A stretch of 64,000 nt of DNA, taken from positions 6,558,694 to 6,622,693 of the forward strand of contig NC_089285.1 in NCBI RefSeq assembly GCF_963678975.1. The letters are read 5' to 3'. How positions within the stretch are numbered: the stretch's first letter is position 1; each line of letters opens with the position of its first letter. Below are positions 34,008 through 46,648 of this stretch, piece after piece. The DNA is from Dysidea avara (Eukaryota > Porifera > Demospongiae > Dictyoceratida > Dysideidae). The translations under genes were made by a program, and so were the position numbers. Under the pieces are notes generated by a model. That model made no database searches and was not told the DNA's origin. It worked only from the letters and a program-made list of their open reading frames with translations.

Positions 34008-37000
34008 ATGGTCGAAGTTGGAATGATTTTCGATCATCTTGTTCTCAGTGATGTGAATCTAACTGAAAATGATATTGGTCACGGTGCTTTTGGAAGAGTC
34101 TTTGAAGTTAACTACCATGGAACACAGTGTGCCGCCAAGGAGATACACGCACTATTGTTGCAATACGCACAAGGAGAGGAACTCCGCAAAATCACAAATG
34201 ATTTTCTCAATGAGTGCCAAATCTGGAGTACTATTCGTCACCCTTACGTTGTTCAGTTTCTGGGTAAGATCATAGATTATCTCATAGATTATTGAGTAAT
34301 AGTTTTGCGAATGTAGCTAGCCAAAGTCTGCCGGACCCGGCATATATGCGTAGCTAATGGGGGTATCTAGCTAGCTATATATCCACGGGTAGGGAATATA
34401 TAATCTATGTTATATCTTTCTCTAGTCAGACGAGGGGTTGTATTGCCCCACCTGCCCCCATGCAGGAATAGGAGGAGATTTATATAATTTTCCTACCCTG
34501 GGGCGAAGTTGCAGCATCTAATCCCTTCCCTTTCTCCATTTGAGTACCTCGATCCTTGTCACAAAGCATATATTGCTAAATTCCCACATCTGGGCATAAT
34601 TTTTTATTTAATTCCCTCATTATGTACTTGTTTTTCCCTCATCAGGGTGGGTGGGACAAACTTTGGTAGTGCATTACAGGGCTGGAGTAGGTTAAATGGT
34701 GGTGCTGAACTGATCATGGGTAATGATACAAATTTGATTGGACAGCATATTTGTGGTCAAACCTATAGACCGTACCATAGCAATGAGTCTCAGTGGACTA
34801 TAAATATCAGACCACCAAGCTAGCTATTATGTTATTTAGGATTAGTGAAATGAAAAATTGACCCCTTTAGAATAGAATTTGTAACTCAGGGGGTGAGGTT
34901 TGGACCCTGAAATGCCTTCTGTTTGGGATATAGCTGACATCACATTGGTTACATAGTCACTTCTGCATGGTAGAAAATGTATGCATGCATGCTGTTAGAC
35001 TTTGCCTCGAGGTTTGTTGAAACTGCCTTTCTAAATAGGGGCAGATCCAGACTTTTTAAAAGGGGGTTCCACTCTGGAAAACTTCAGCCTAGCTGTAAGT
35101 CGAAGACCAAAAAAAAACATTACCTGCTGACAATAGCTGCCCCTCACCTTAGATACCCTCACCAACTTACTATATTTCCTTATTTATAACTCCACACTAG
35201 CTTGCTACACTGCTCCTCTTAAGAATACTGAGAAAATTTATCCGGGAAGCCATAAAATTCTCACTAGCAAATATACCAAAAGTTTGAATCTGCATAGACA
35301 AGCAAGGGATGGTCATATCCAAAGGAGGTGTCATTAACTTGCATTGTTAAGAAGCATGAAGGTTCAAAGTATATGAAGCCATAGACGTGCAATGTATTGC
35401 GTCTGCCTGTACTTTTTACAATGAAATATTTGCTTAAGTGTTTTATTTTACCACAGCTTAAAGATTTTCTTGTAAAAATATTCAAATACATTCATGCTAT
35501 CAAAAAGATTCTGAATACATGTGTATGGTTTCCTGACCAGCTAGGAAAGGATTTACAACCTAGTTTTCAAACATGCCCTAAGGCAATGATTTTGACATGG
35601 CAACGTATCTAAAATGATTTAGTATACCTTGTATACAGAAAATTTGGTGCTTATCACAAAGTGAACTATTTCATCAAAATTTGTTGTCTAGCTACTCTAC
35701 TACATGCTTCTGAGCTAAGGCTATCACAATAGCTCTTTAGTTTTGGGCCACCCTAAAATAGTTCATTAAGTACACAGGCTGTAACAAATTGTTTTGTATA
35801 CCTGGACTTAATCAGTTCAGTAAAATTCAATAAACTTCTGCACCATGTTTCCAATGTCAATCAGCTTTAATCTTTCAAAAGCATAAATAATAATTTCAGA
35901 TAAATAATACTAGTGTCACCCAGACTGCACTCTGGAGAAAGAGTATTTATTTACCCGTCTATTGTCAAGTAGCTAAATGATGCCACCTTGTATGTTGTAG
36001 GTGTGTACTACAAAGACCAAAATAGGGCTACCTTACCCATTATGGTGATGGAGAAGATGCAGTGCAGCCTGAGGAGTTTAGTAGAAGAGCATGTAAACAT
36101 ACCCTTAAATGTGAAGCTATCAATATTGGATGATGTGTGTCTTGGCATAAGGTACCTCCACAGCAGGGATCCACCAATTGTACACCGTGACCTCACCCCA
36201 AATAACATATTACTAGGAAGCCACCTTGAAGCCAAGATCACTGACCTGGGTGTTGCTAAGGTAGTACCAGCTGGTAACACAAAGACAATGACTAATGTTC
36301 CTGGAACACCAGATTTTATGCCTCCTGAGGCACTTACAAGAAAACCATCTTATGGTCCTCCTTTGGATATATTTTCATATGGTGGAGTAGTTCTATATGT
36401 TATTTCTCAACAGTGGCCTGAACCTACTGATAAATTACAGTCCAACAATGGAGAATATGAAGTGCTAACTGAAGTGAAAAGACGTCAGCACCACCTAGAT
36501 GCTCTTATCAGAGATGCTGTAGACTTAAGGCCATTAGTGACGACTTGCTTAGATGATGATCCTCAGAATCGTCCTTTAGTGGCAAATGTATCTGAAGAAA
36601 TAAAGAGGGTGAAAGACCACACTGATGGCCGTCATGTAATGAGTCCTATAGCGTGGTGGGCTATGATATCTGGTCATCTAACATCACAGCAGGTGTGTGT
36701 ACATTCACTTTACGTAGTTATTTTTATATAGTGACTTAAACTTTAATCTTTCTTGCTATAATGGTCCAATAATATCAGTGTCTATCACCAGCATATGAAA
36801 AAAACAATTAATGGATGCATAAAGCAATGTGGAATTCCGTATCAAAACTTACGATTTGTGTGATCGTGCCATACATTGTAATTTTGATGGCTATTACATC
36901 ATCTCACTACTTTTGTTATTTTCACTTTTAAAATACTAGAGTTAATGAGAGTATCTAATGCTCAAGGTGATTTGGCTTCTTGGCCAGACATGTTAATGGA

Positions 37001-40000
37001 AATGTAGAATGAGGCATGATGTAAACCATGATACTCATTTTATAATGAAACAGGGGATATATATACATAGCTCTGTGGGAAAATCCCTATATTGGCATGT
37101 CAGAACAATCAATGCCAAAATAGGGATTTTCCCACAGAGCTGGGTCGTTCATCTCTCTTGTTCCACTAATTGCTTGTTTCTCTACTTTATTTTTAACTTT
37201 AAATAAACAAGTTTGTTTAGCTTTTCATTATAACTAAGCTATGATATGCATCTATGACTGTTCTCTATTAGAATATCCAACTTAAGGTGATTGCTTTATT
37301 AGAATAACTATAATACCAAAACAGCCAAGCTGTGAAAAAGGGTGTGGCCCCCAAAGATGTGAAATCCAAGATGGCAGCCAAGAAATGGCTGTGATGGTAG
37401 GTTAATGGCAAAAAATTTATTGACAACAATTCAGGTGAATTTGTGTTGCCTTCTCCAAGTTTCACTATTATTTGGCACCAAATTCACCTGAATTGTCATT
37501 ATTAAATTTTTGCCATTAAAAAATGGCCACTCACCTTCAGCATACACTAGATCTTAACAACTGCTATTGAATATACTGTACATATCTTGTTGTATGTATG
37601 CTGTAAAGCAAATAATAAATAAATAAAATAAATAAATAAAAACCTACCATCACAACCATTTCTTAGCCACCACCTTGGATTTCACACATTTTTACCCAAT
37701 GTAGTTGGATTCTATACAGGGTGACTTGTTGTAGCTGAACTATCTACAAGGTGACTTCTTTGTAACTGAACTTTCCCCACAGGGTGATTTGTTTGTACCT
37801 AAGGTGAATTATTTGTAGCTGAAATCTCTACAGGGAAATGCAAGATGCAAACCTGATTTTTGGCCAGCCAGTCGTAAAACTAGACACTAAATGATGCATC
37901 ATTCTGTGAGTGCTATCCGAGTCAGATGACCACCATTTTTAGCCACAATAACAAACTCATTATGCTTTGCATATGCTGTAAAGCTATATACAACTAATCA
38001 ACCTAGTTACCACTATTCTTTACTCCTCCGGAAAATTCCTAAATTGGCATGTTTTCACCATCTTTTAGTGCCAAAGTAGGGATTTTCTCACATTGTAACA
38101 ATGTGCATGCCAATTACAGTAGGGATTTTTTCCCTCATAGCTACATCATCCCTTGTTTCACTACTTTTTATGCTAGCCCTACGTGATATTTAATAAACAT
38201 TGCACTAGTTTATTTGTTATAGAGCATAGGTATAAAATACATGTGTGGTTGTGGCTGCTGTATTAGAGTATCTCGATCTCTCTGCAGTGCTACCACAATA
38301 GATTAAGTGGGGGTTAGTGTATCTATGGTGGTACAATACCTTGCTTTTCACAGAGTTAGATCATTGAGGGGGATGGCCTCAGCACTGATTATTAGAGGTG
38401 CGGTGGTGTGGCTGACTACAATTGTTTTATAAGCCCACGACCAAGGATACTACTGTCCGTTAAGCGTCCCTAAAATAGTTTTGTGGCATCTGAATATGCT
38501 CATGCAAGGAAAGTGTACTACAAAACATGATTCATCATATATATGGCTTCATGGTAACTTATTCCTGGAATTGGTACATGTATCCACTAGTGTTGTGCGA
38601 TATAGAGTGTTTTGTATATTGCCTATCACAATTTTTATTGTGATATGATAATTATAATATCAGCATCCATGAAGCCATGGTAATAAATTGCTGACAAATG
38701 TAGCACTAATATATGAAAGTAACAATGCACAAAAAAAACCAAAGTCCCGCCTAACCTACTGGAAGTCTCTATTTAAGAAAACAAATTTTTTTATCTTCAA
38801 TTCTGTCTTGAACATTCCAGTTAACTTTGTGCAATAGTGCTACACCATCATGTGTCATGATAATATCATGACATAAATATCATGATATAAAAAGTTGTAT
38901 CATAATCACAATAAGTTATACACCACTAGTCTCAACCAATCCAAACTGTGATGCTTATTAACCATAGCACAGGCTAAGGATCTGTGCATGACATGCCAGG
39001 AACATGTCACCATTACTATCCACTTGATCCAAAGGTACTTGAATCAGAGCTATCGAAAATATTTACATTTGAAAATAGAGTTGTTATGAGTGAGATTAGA
39101 ATCACTACATGTCAGGGGTGGAGGAAGTAGTTGATATGAAGGGGCCCAGACTTATGGAAATGAAGCATTACATTGTCTCTGGTTTGGTAAGGTGAGACTA
39201 AAAAAAAAAAGGTCACAGCCAGCTAACAATAGCTTCCCACCTCACCAGCTACACATTTATAACTGATAAACTACATAAAAATCCTTACATAGCTCGCTAC
39301 ACACGGACTACTTTATTAGAGTGACTGTTCTATTAGATAAGAAGTTCATAATTCATTCTAAGAGATTGCCATGAATGCCCAAAGAAGTTAACTTTCGCAA
39401 TAAACGTTGGTGTGGGACAGTATCAAACACTTTCTGAAAATCTAAGTAGATTACATCAACACAATAGCCATTATCCAAACGCTGAGTAAGGTAATCCAAT
39501 ACCTGCAATAACTGGGTAGAACATGATCTTCCCGGCATATATATATAAAGCCAAATTGATAAAGAGAAATTAGATTGTTTGTAAATAGATGACTTAGTAT
39601 GTGATCTTTAACTATAGACTCCATCAACTTACTGAAGACAGACGTTATAAACTTACTTGTCTGTAATTTCTAGCAAGATTCCATGGACCTTTCTTAGGAA
39701 TTGGTGTTACATTGGCACACCAACTCATTATTATGTAATAGCTATTATTATTCTATCTTATTTCACTATACTTTATTGCTGGAACCCTACAATTGTACTA
39801 GTGTCCGTCAATATCAGGACAACATGCTATTGTACATGTACGTATGTATGTACCATAAGCGTATTAAATTTCGTGGGTAAAATTTTTGTGGTTTCCCAAA
39901 AAGACAGATTTGCAAGTGTATTAAATTTTGTGGGAATAATTTTTGTGGTTTAATCTCGACGAGTCGGTTTATTTTCTCGAGCTGCGGGGAGCAAAATTCG

Positions 40001-43000
40001 TGCTTTAAGATTGCGTTTAAGGTTACAGCTTAACGGCTTTGGCTATAATCCATTTACGCTGGCGTACTTATCTGGGACTAAGCAAACCATTTTGCCATTG
40101 ACTCACCATAAAAGAATCTTGCCTGTTGGAAAAATACTTGAACAAGACCATCAGTATCTATTCACGTGGTGAACAGGTGCACGTGTCGTTGTCAGGTCGT
40201 ACTTAGCGCATTACATAGAATTAATATATTATGCATGTTAATAGTGTAAGGAAAGTGTATTGGTGGCAACGGTTAGTATATCTATGGTTAATAGGTCTGC
40301 TTGAGCCAAGACGTGAGTTACTAAATGGATTAATTTTCGTGGATCAGTTTTATGTGGATTAATTTTCGTGGATCAGCTGCAAACCACGAAAATTTACACA
40401 CCACGAAAATTTCTACGCTTACGGTATGTATGTATGTATCTATGTACATATCTATGTATGTGTTGCTGTAAACTTGCAGACTAGCTACTTACATGCTGTC
40501 TATCCAACATACATATTTCATGCTTCAAAATTCATAGATGGTATCATCTGCTGCCAAACCTGTTGAGATGGCAGCAGGAAATGAAGGGCTGAAGAAAGAG
40601 ATTACTGATTTAAAGAATGACAATGATGGTCTAAGGAAGAAGAATGATTACTTAAATACACAAATGGATAATTTGAAAAAGCAGATTGATGATCTCAAAG
40701 TGAAGAATGATGACTTGAGCAAGACAATTGCACAACTAAAAGAAGACAATAAAAGTTTGAAGGTAAGGAGGGAGATTAAAATCCCTCTGAAATTTAAACT
40801 TGTAAGCTGGCAGCAAGAACATTACACTAGTGAAGTTTGATTGCACAGAAGTACAAGAGACAAGTGCAGTAGACTACTATACAGTACTACTGTACTGTAT
40901 GATACTTCTTTAATCCATTAAAACCTATATCTCATGACCATCCATAAGCTATCAGGGTTCTGCCCAGAAATTCCTGAGTGGCCAGTGGCCTAAAGTTAGC
41001 ATGATCTGATATGCTGTGTGTTATATTAGAACGTTTGTGTGCTATATTAGAGTATGCATATCAAAACTAATGTCATAAATTTACCGGATTCCGCAAGGTT
41101 TTGCCTGTTTCCGGTAAAAATTGCACCACCTCGTAAACAAACCACTATAACTTCCGCATACTTCAGTTTACGGAAACACCGTTTGGTTTATCGAACTCGT
41201 TAATGTCAGGCGAGTCCTGTGGTATGTTAGATTTTGCTCTGAGACGAACAGGAAGGTCAGAAAGAGCTTTGTTCTGGTGAATTACGCATCATCAGGTACG
41301 TAAAATAATGCTGGAAAATGGAAAAACAAGGTTTTTCGAGTACTTCTCTGTAAAATTACCAGCTAAACACTTAGTACAGGTGGATTCTTAATCAGTACGC
41401 TTCAACACATACAATGATACCAAGTTTTGGGGATTTGGTGGAGGATAACAGCCTGTACTTTTGGGATTTGTCCACCTGCGTAATCAATTTCTCCAATAGG
41501 CTTTTGTATGGAGTGCGCATTATGCCGTAATCAACAATGAATAAGTGACACTGTGGTAACGTTACAATTCCAGTACGGGCAGCATTGTATAGGGAAATTC
41601 ATGGGCTTTCTTTCATTGTATAATGTGCTGTAGAAATTAATTATGGGTGCTAATGCCTGTACTTTTGTGTTTTCTGAATATATTACAAAATGCATTTATT
41701 TTGTATTGGACAAGGGAATTACAAGGAATGACAAAGTTTTTTTAATCAGCTTGTTTGACAAACCTGAGGTAGTGAAAGGGTTATAAAGTAGATATTACAT
41801 CTTTTTAATGTTTAATTCTTTATAATTAAGGGTAAAACTTAGATTTCTGTGAAAAAAAATTTGACCATTGAGGTTTTGGCTGTGATTTGACAAAATGTAC
41901 AGAGTAGTTTTGATAATATTATGATTGCATGTACCTCAGTGATGTATGTGAGAATTAAACTGGTTGGGTTTAAGAAGGTACTGGTCTGTTTGAACCATGC
42001 CGACCAGTGTGGACAGAACCCTGAACTATGTAACTGGTAACAATTGTTTGTCTTTGTATACTACTTTATAATCATTCATCACATTCTTTATTGAACTCAA
42101 TGGGTAAGGTTTAACAGCTAAAAAATTGCTAAGGTGTTTTTGCTATCATTTGGTATTGACTTTGAATAGCACCTTGCATATCATCTATAAAAATATCACT
42201 TGAAAACCAGACTTATTTTCCTTCATGATGACTCGGCAATATTGGTTAAGCCCAAATGTGACTTCAGGCCGACAAAATATAACAACACTTCTGACAAGCT
42301 ACTGCACTGTTTAAATGTACCAAATTTGCTGCTGACTAACTAACTTTTAGAGTATTTCATTCTTACTGCTTATCTTGAATGAGCTATAATGGGTGGTGGC
42401 ACTGTGCTCTAATAGTTTTAAGGGCTACATAAGTCACTCTGCTCTGATGATTTGAGGGTGTGGTTTTTAATTGTGCTTTGATCATTGTAGAGGTGTGGTT
42501 GCCTTGATATTTGAGAGTGTGATTGACATGATATGATTATTTGATGATGTGGTTGTCCTGCTCTACTCTCAGTAGCAATCAAATTGTTGTATAAATAATA
42601 AATCTACTATTACTGTATCAACTCCCTCTTACAATAGTGCCTACTGGTGCTTTGTGGCATATTATTTCAATTACACTCCAATTAGGATGTGTCAATATAG
42701 AAAATTAATGCCTTAAGTATGGTTTCCTGGCATGAAGAAGACAACCATTTAATCAAAGTTCAGTGGAAACACTAGGCACGGGGGCAGACACTCGTTGGAA
42801 CCAGAAAAGACACATCCCAAATCTGAGTTTGTTACTGATGGTAGTTGTATGTTGCACCATTTAGCTTCTAGTCTTGCAACTGTGGTCTGGCAGGTAGGTA
42901 GACAGACCAAACATTGCTTTCCCTGACAGTTTTTTTAGTATCTGACCATGTGTAAGGGTTTTCTTATTAGATTTAAACTCTTCTGTAAACATGTTTTTTG

Positions 43001-44390
43001 TTGCCCAAAATACTTCTATGATGATTTTTTGGTGGCAGCATTTGGGGGATCCCTACTACTGTACTGTATGATAAGGTTGTATACAATAACTGGACTGGAC
43101 TAGTGGACTGGACTGATAGACTGAACTACTGGACTCAGGTTCTCTTTTAGCACATAGTTAGGCAACTGGTTGTAGCTGTTGCTACATTAAATGCAAAATA
43201 TGCAGGCAAGAATTAATAATATAGAGAGGAGAGTGTCTAACGCCGTATAGTCCTGTAACAGATGATTGCGCAGAAGTTAAACGGCTTCTTTTCCGTGTAA
43301 CGACAGACTGGCTAGTATATTTTCGCATTTAACCACAAAGGCTATCCCAGACACAAGGGCGTGCGTTCAACTTGATGTTCAAGTTCACCACGAAGAGCAT
43401 CGCTCTGTTGCGTAAAGAAGTGTGGCTGTTAACCTCGAAGATAACTCTGGAGGAGAGCGTCTGAGAAACCAATAAACACTGAACCAAAGGCGGAGTATTG
43501 CTTCGAATTTTCACTGCGTCGCCATGTTACCCTACCTTTGAGCATTCTTCAATTGAAGGAGCACTGTTCCCTGTACATACAGCTCAGCCTTTAGTTCAGT
43601 CTTCGAATATTCTCGAGGATTCATCACGGTGCGGCTAAACTAATTGCGGTAAGGAAACGAACAAATACTAGAAGCCTGTACGTTACACGGAAAGGAAGCC
43701 GTTTAACTTCTGCGCAATCATCTATTACAGGCCTATACAGCGTTAGACACTCTCCTCTCTTATTATTAACTCTTGATGCAGGTGAATCTGTCTACTTGGT
43801 AATACAGTACATGTGTACACGTATGTAGTGTTGTGGTAGCCGTGCATCTTCAATAGCCATCGAGTCAGCTACATTAAGGTGTGACATTTCACTGTCTTGC
43901 TATTCCATAACTGATACGTAGCTGCAGCTGGGAAATGTAGACAAGTCTGGCATGATCACACCTTCTTTTGTGTGTGTGTGTGTGACCGGGGGTTCTTTAT
44001 TTGCGGGGGGAGTAGTCTAACTACATGAGACTAGCATACTTACAACCAGTTACCCAAATGCTTGGTGAAAAAGGGAAAATACCCAAGTCAAGTAGTCTAG
44101 TCCAGTCCAATGATTGTTTACAACCGCATGATAATATCATGCCAGGAATAACTCTGGTAACGGTCATAATTAAGTAATTATTTTTATGTTATGTTATATG
44201 TATGCCTTTGCAGGCTGAAAAGAATAACATACAGCATTACAGACATGATGACTATGTGGATGATGATTATGCAGGTAATACATTTGGCGATCTTCTGTAT
44301 CATGATGGTGGTGATGTTGATGTTGATCTTGATGATTTCAGTCATCATTACGATGTTGATGATTATGGTAATGAGGATAGATTTTTCTGA
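34008..44390 (+). CDS. TKL-like protein kinase with coiled coil and Asp/His-rich tail, four exons, 449 residues
   Basis: Exons are 34008-34263, 36001-36692, 40538-40762 and 44214-44390, all with GT-AG borders and matching phases (1, 0, 0). Kinase landmarks are the glycine loop GHGAFGRV (24-31), Lys44 in CAAKE, Glu69 in NEC, HRDLTPNN (147-154, catalytic Asp149, Asn154), DLG in place of DFG (167-169), the PGTPDFMPPEA activation segment (186-196) and NRP near the C-lobe end. An active Ser/Thr or dual-specificity enzyme is expected. Residues 317-391 form a heptad-like coiled coil (DLKNDNDGL, NLKKQIDDLKVKNDDL). The 58-residue tail has 16 Asp and 5 His. There is no signal peptide or membrane segment. 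The start is the first ATG in the first exon's frame. An extra small exon in the long introns cannot be excluded. Substrate and pathway are unknown. Confidence 0.8.
34264..36000 (+). other. Intron 1 of the kinase gene
   Basis: GTAAGATC donor and TATGTTGTAG acceptor. It is 1.7 kb, against 78 bp in copy A. It contains TAGGGGCAGATCCAGACTTT at about 35036 and CTTCAGCCTAGCTGTAAGTC at about 35083. The latter recurs inside the hAT element at 29867-30420, suggesting a hAT-derived remnant. Confidence 0.7.
37069..37141. repeat. Near-perfect hairpin (73 bp)
   Basis: AGCTCTGTGGGAAAATCCCT pairs with AGGGATTTTCCCACAGAGCT, and TTGGCAT with ATGCCAA. A degenerate relative with AATTGGCATG and AGTAGGGATTTT lies at about 38020-38135. 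Confidence 0.8.
37295..37700. mobile_element. Nested inverted repeats with inserted non-LTR-like tail
   Basis: The outer pair is GTGAAATCCAAGATGGCAGC..AAATGGCTGTGATGGTAGGT against ACCTACCATCACAACCATTT..CCACCTTGGATTTCACA. The inner pair is AATGGCAAAAAATTTATTGA..ATTCAGGTGAATTTG against CAAATTCACCTGAATTGTCA..TTTTTGCCATT. Between them 37537-37645 repeats the AAAT-tailed sequence of 23672-23772. Confidence 0.65.
37725..37845 (-). repeat. Degenerate units of the AAGTCACCCTGTAGAGA minisatellite
   Basis: TCTATACAGGGTGACTTGTT, TATCTACAAGGTGACTTCTT, CCCCACAGGGTGATTTGTTT and TCTCTACAGGGAAATG recur every 35-40 bp. Same family as 54500-55060, opposite strand. Confidence 0.7.
38588..38928. mobile_element. 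Degraded hAT-like element (341 bp)
   Basis: The ends are TAGTGTTGTGCGATATA and, reverse-complemented, TAGTGGTGTATAACTTA. Flanks GTATCCAC and GTCTCAAC match at 6 of 8. Subterminal TATCATGA/TCATGATA palindromes are present. It is old. Confidence 0.45.
39345..39722 (-). mobile_element. Non-LTR reverse-transcriptase fragment
   Basis: Minus strand: TPIPKKGPWNLARNYR (about 39690), then after a break SRSCSTQLL-type GRSCSTQLLQVLDYL (39490-39535), VDVIYLDFQKVFDTVPHQRL (about 39400-39460) and LTSLGIHG. These are the N-terminal blocks of a Jockey/CR1-type reverse transcriptase; the catalytic YADD block is absent. It is truncated on both sides and lies inside kinase intron 2. Confidence 0.75.
39851..40426. 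mobile_element. Miniature inverted-repeat element (576 bp)
   Basis: The ends are TACCATAAGCGTATTAAATT and, reverse-complemented, TACCGTAAGCGTAGAAATTT, followed by TCGTGG on both sides. TTCGTGG and CCACGAA motifs repeat near each end. It sits in GTATGTATG sequence, so the target could be TA. It ends only 111 bp before the coiled-coil exon of the kinase. Confidence 0.75.
40538..40762 (+). CDS. Kinase exon 3: coiled-coil linker
   Basis: 75 codons, phase 0 at both ends, rich in Lys, Asp, Asn and Leu with Leu/Ile at heptad positions (LKKEITDLK, LNTQMDNLKKQI, LKVKNDDLSKTIAQLK). It begins with an in-frame ATG right after the acceptor, which could be mistaken for a gene start. The donor is AAG|GTAAGG. 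Confidence 0.75.
41115..41530. repeat. Dispersed segment, inverted copy at 50425-50835
   Basis: Landmarks CTTCCGCATACT, GGCGA…TCCT, GTGGATTCTTAATCAGTA, CCAAGTTTTGG and GGATTTGTCCACCTG match the minus strand near 50.4-50.8 kb in the mirrored order, as ATTAAGAATCCACC and so on. Several hundred bp of moderate identity. Confidence 0.7.
43213..43769. mobile_element. Non-autonomous element with terminal inverted repeats of about 85 bp
   Basis: TTAATAATA, GAGAGGAGAGTGTCTAACGC, CTGTAACAGATGATTGCGCA, GAAGTTAAACGGCTTC and TTTCCGTGTAACG on the left appear reverse-complemented on the right with few changes. The centre is unusually GC-rich for this window and codes for nothing recognisable. The superfamily is not identified; no clear target duplication outside TTAATAATA. 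Confidence 0.8.
44214..44390 (+). CDS. Kinase exon 4: acidic, His-containing tail
   Basis: 58 codons and a stop. 16 Asp, 5 His and about 7 Tyr; a typical stretch is DDYVDDDYAG. Such a chain would be strongly acidic and could bind divalent metal, but no known motif is present. The acceptor TTTGCAG is shared with the copy A remnant at 20802, supporting the exon border. Confidence 0.7.
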   Translation, partial: AEKNNIQHYRHDDYVDDDYAGNTFGDLLYHDGGDVDVDLDDFSHHYDVDDYGNEDRFF

Positions 44391-44399
44391 CAGTGTACT

Positions 44400-46640
44400 A
44401 CACAACACAGTAATGATGTACACCACATAATATGTTTGTTTTACACAATAGCTATATGGCAACATTAAAGTATAAGGTACTTTATTATTCAGTACATAAA
44501 TTCACTCTGTATCAAAATAAATTTTCATTTGGACAATTACTGGAGTAATACTCAAATTAGTTAATTTAAATAGAGAAGAATAAACCAGGTACTTTTTGAA
44601 GGGTGGATATTTTTTAGAAGAAAACCTGTATTCTGGTTACTTAAATGTGCACAAGCTTTCTGATGTATAAGTATAGAGAATTTGATGGGATTTTAGTGAT
44701 ACATAGTTTAATAGTTATATCAGCACAATATGCAGCCTATGAAAAAAAATTATAAACCAAGGGCCTGACGGTTTATAAATTAAGGGCCTGAAGGTTTATA
44801 TATTTCATAGACTCCACATTGTGCCCATATAACTCTAATTTTATATTACACTCAGCTTATTTATCTCGTCCATGGTTGTTTCTGTGGATTCGGTAAAAGC
44901 GGCTGGTTTTCTCGCAATTATACTAGCGCCATGGCAACTATGCATGCTAATGTGACAAAATAAATGCCCTCATTACATCATTGCACATTAATAATGTATA
45001 GTCATTGGTAAACCTAGATTTTAAGCATATGTTATATTGTGCCTGAAGGTGTAGTATATTAGAAAACAAGGCAGAGTATATGAGTTTTATTACCCACCCA
45101 AATCAACCTACATAAACAGTAATTGTACCAAGTAATAGGTTTAATTCTAGGATTGCAGTGTGAACATTTAGTAAATAAAAAGTCTACCCTTATAAACTTC
45201 ATCTATGTCGCTGGCAAACTGATTTTCATGACAACTGTAACTGGCCAGCCATTTCTACACATTCCTTGAATTCCATTTTCATGCTTCTCTGCTTTCCAAA
45301 GGAGTGGACAGCCAAAGTTGGTCAGCCTTTTATGATGAATAGTTATACATAGCACTAGATAGTTGGAACAGCTATAAACTCAATTTGTACAGCAAATATA
45401 TTACAGGCGCTTATTTATTAATAAGCCTAATTTGAGCTTAAGCTTTGTTTCAGTGCATCCAAAGCTATTAATGCACTCGTAAATGTTTGCATGTTGCACA
45501 TGTATTTTTACCCAGTTTGTTTTCAATACACTTTTATAGCAAAATAGAATTTTGCAGAAACAACTGGTTGTTACTCTCAGGTCACATCTTATAAAACAAG
45601 TGCAACTTTGAACCTTGTAGCAATGCCCCTAGTTATGTGTTCTGAATTTTATCATATGGGATGGTTATCTGTTAGCAGTTGTACATTTCTGATGAACCGA
45701 GGCTATATTCACCATTTGTGCATGTGTGCCATGCAGATATATATTCTAGGCACTACCTCAGCTAGAGCATAGCCAAAAGGTTAAGGAAATGCTAGCTAAA
45801 AATGTCTGCTAATTGTGTGAGCCTTAAACAACCAAACTAGCCACATTGTAGGCTCAGATAGTTTGGGCTGCTTCTTCACCACAAAACTACTACTTGGTGA
45901 TTGTGTGGTGAATATTGTTGTAACACTCAGTGTACGTGTGTTTAGTTGATGTATGCAGGGGAACTAGACTATTCTCTATTAGAGCTCGACTGCTATATTA
46001 GAATATACACATGCTTTGATAAGCTGGATTGTTATTCTTGAAAGGCAAAGCACAAAACCATACTTGCTAACTTAATTGAGTAGATGCTACACATACTTTG
46101 TGTTTTTATATGCAAAAGCCTACATATGTTATCAGCAAGAGAAAGACACATCAGTTTAGTGATTGTAAACAGGTGTAGATATACGACAGTGGTTAACCAA
46201 TACTGTAGAAATATATATATTTATATATTGCGGGAATAGCAATATGCATGCATGTAGTTAGCCAGATTCTGCAGTTAAATAGGTAAATCTGACCACATGC
46301 TGCTGTCATTAACAAAACACATCAATGACAAAATACATTAGCTTCCGATCCATTGCGACATATTATTCTCCTTTTATTACCCACCTTTCCAAGATGTACA
46401 CACTTCTAGAGCAGACTAACTTCCTTGATAAATTATTAAAAAATGATACACTGAGCATTGTACATAAAATTACAGCTGTTTTTATAGCACTACATTATGT
46501 CATTGTTTATTGTTTAATTAGTATGCAGTCTGGTGAGTTCTAGAACATTATTCTCACCCGACCATGTTTATTATTTTAGTTACATTGCTTGGTATATAGT
46601 TGCCCTATCATGTAAGTTACATGCATAGCATAATATTATT
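44400..46640. other. Intergenic DNA of duplication copy B
   Basis: No gene. 44548-44715 aligns directly with 22555-22740. 44930-45080 is the dispersed repeat also at 7585-7735. About 45740-46200 aligns in inverted orientation with 22860-23450. Confidence 0.6.
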
Positions 46641-46648
46641 CATATTTG

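Larger units (their letters stand above)
36693..40537 (+). other. Intron 2 of the kinase gene
   Basis: GTGTGTAC donor and AAATTCATAG acceptor. It is filled with hairpins, minisatellite units, a hAT-like remnant, a reverse-transcriptase fragment and a miniature element, listed separately. Confidence 0.7.
40763..44213 (+). other. Intron 3 of the kinase gene
   Basis: GTAAGGAG donor and CCTTTGCAG acceptor. It contains the dispersed segment 41115-41530 and the long-armed element 43213-43769. No other gene is seen. Confidence 0.7.

Noticed and set aside
35988-36731. A stand-alone 247-residue kinase starting at 35988
   Set aside because: The ATG lies in intron 1. The acceptor at 36000/36001 and phase-1 junction to 34008-34263 restore the glycine loop and catalytic Lys, so this is exon 2.
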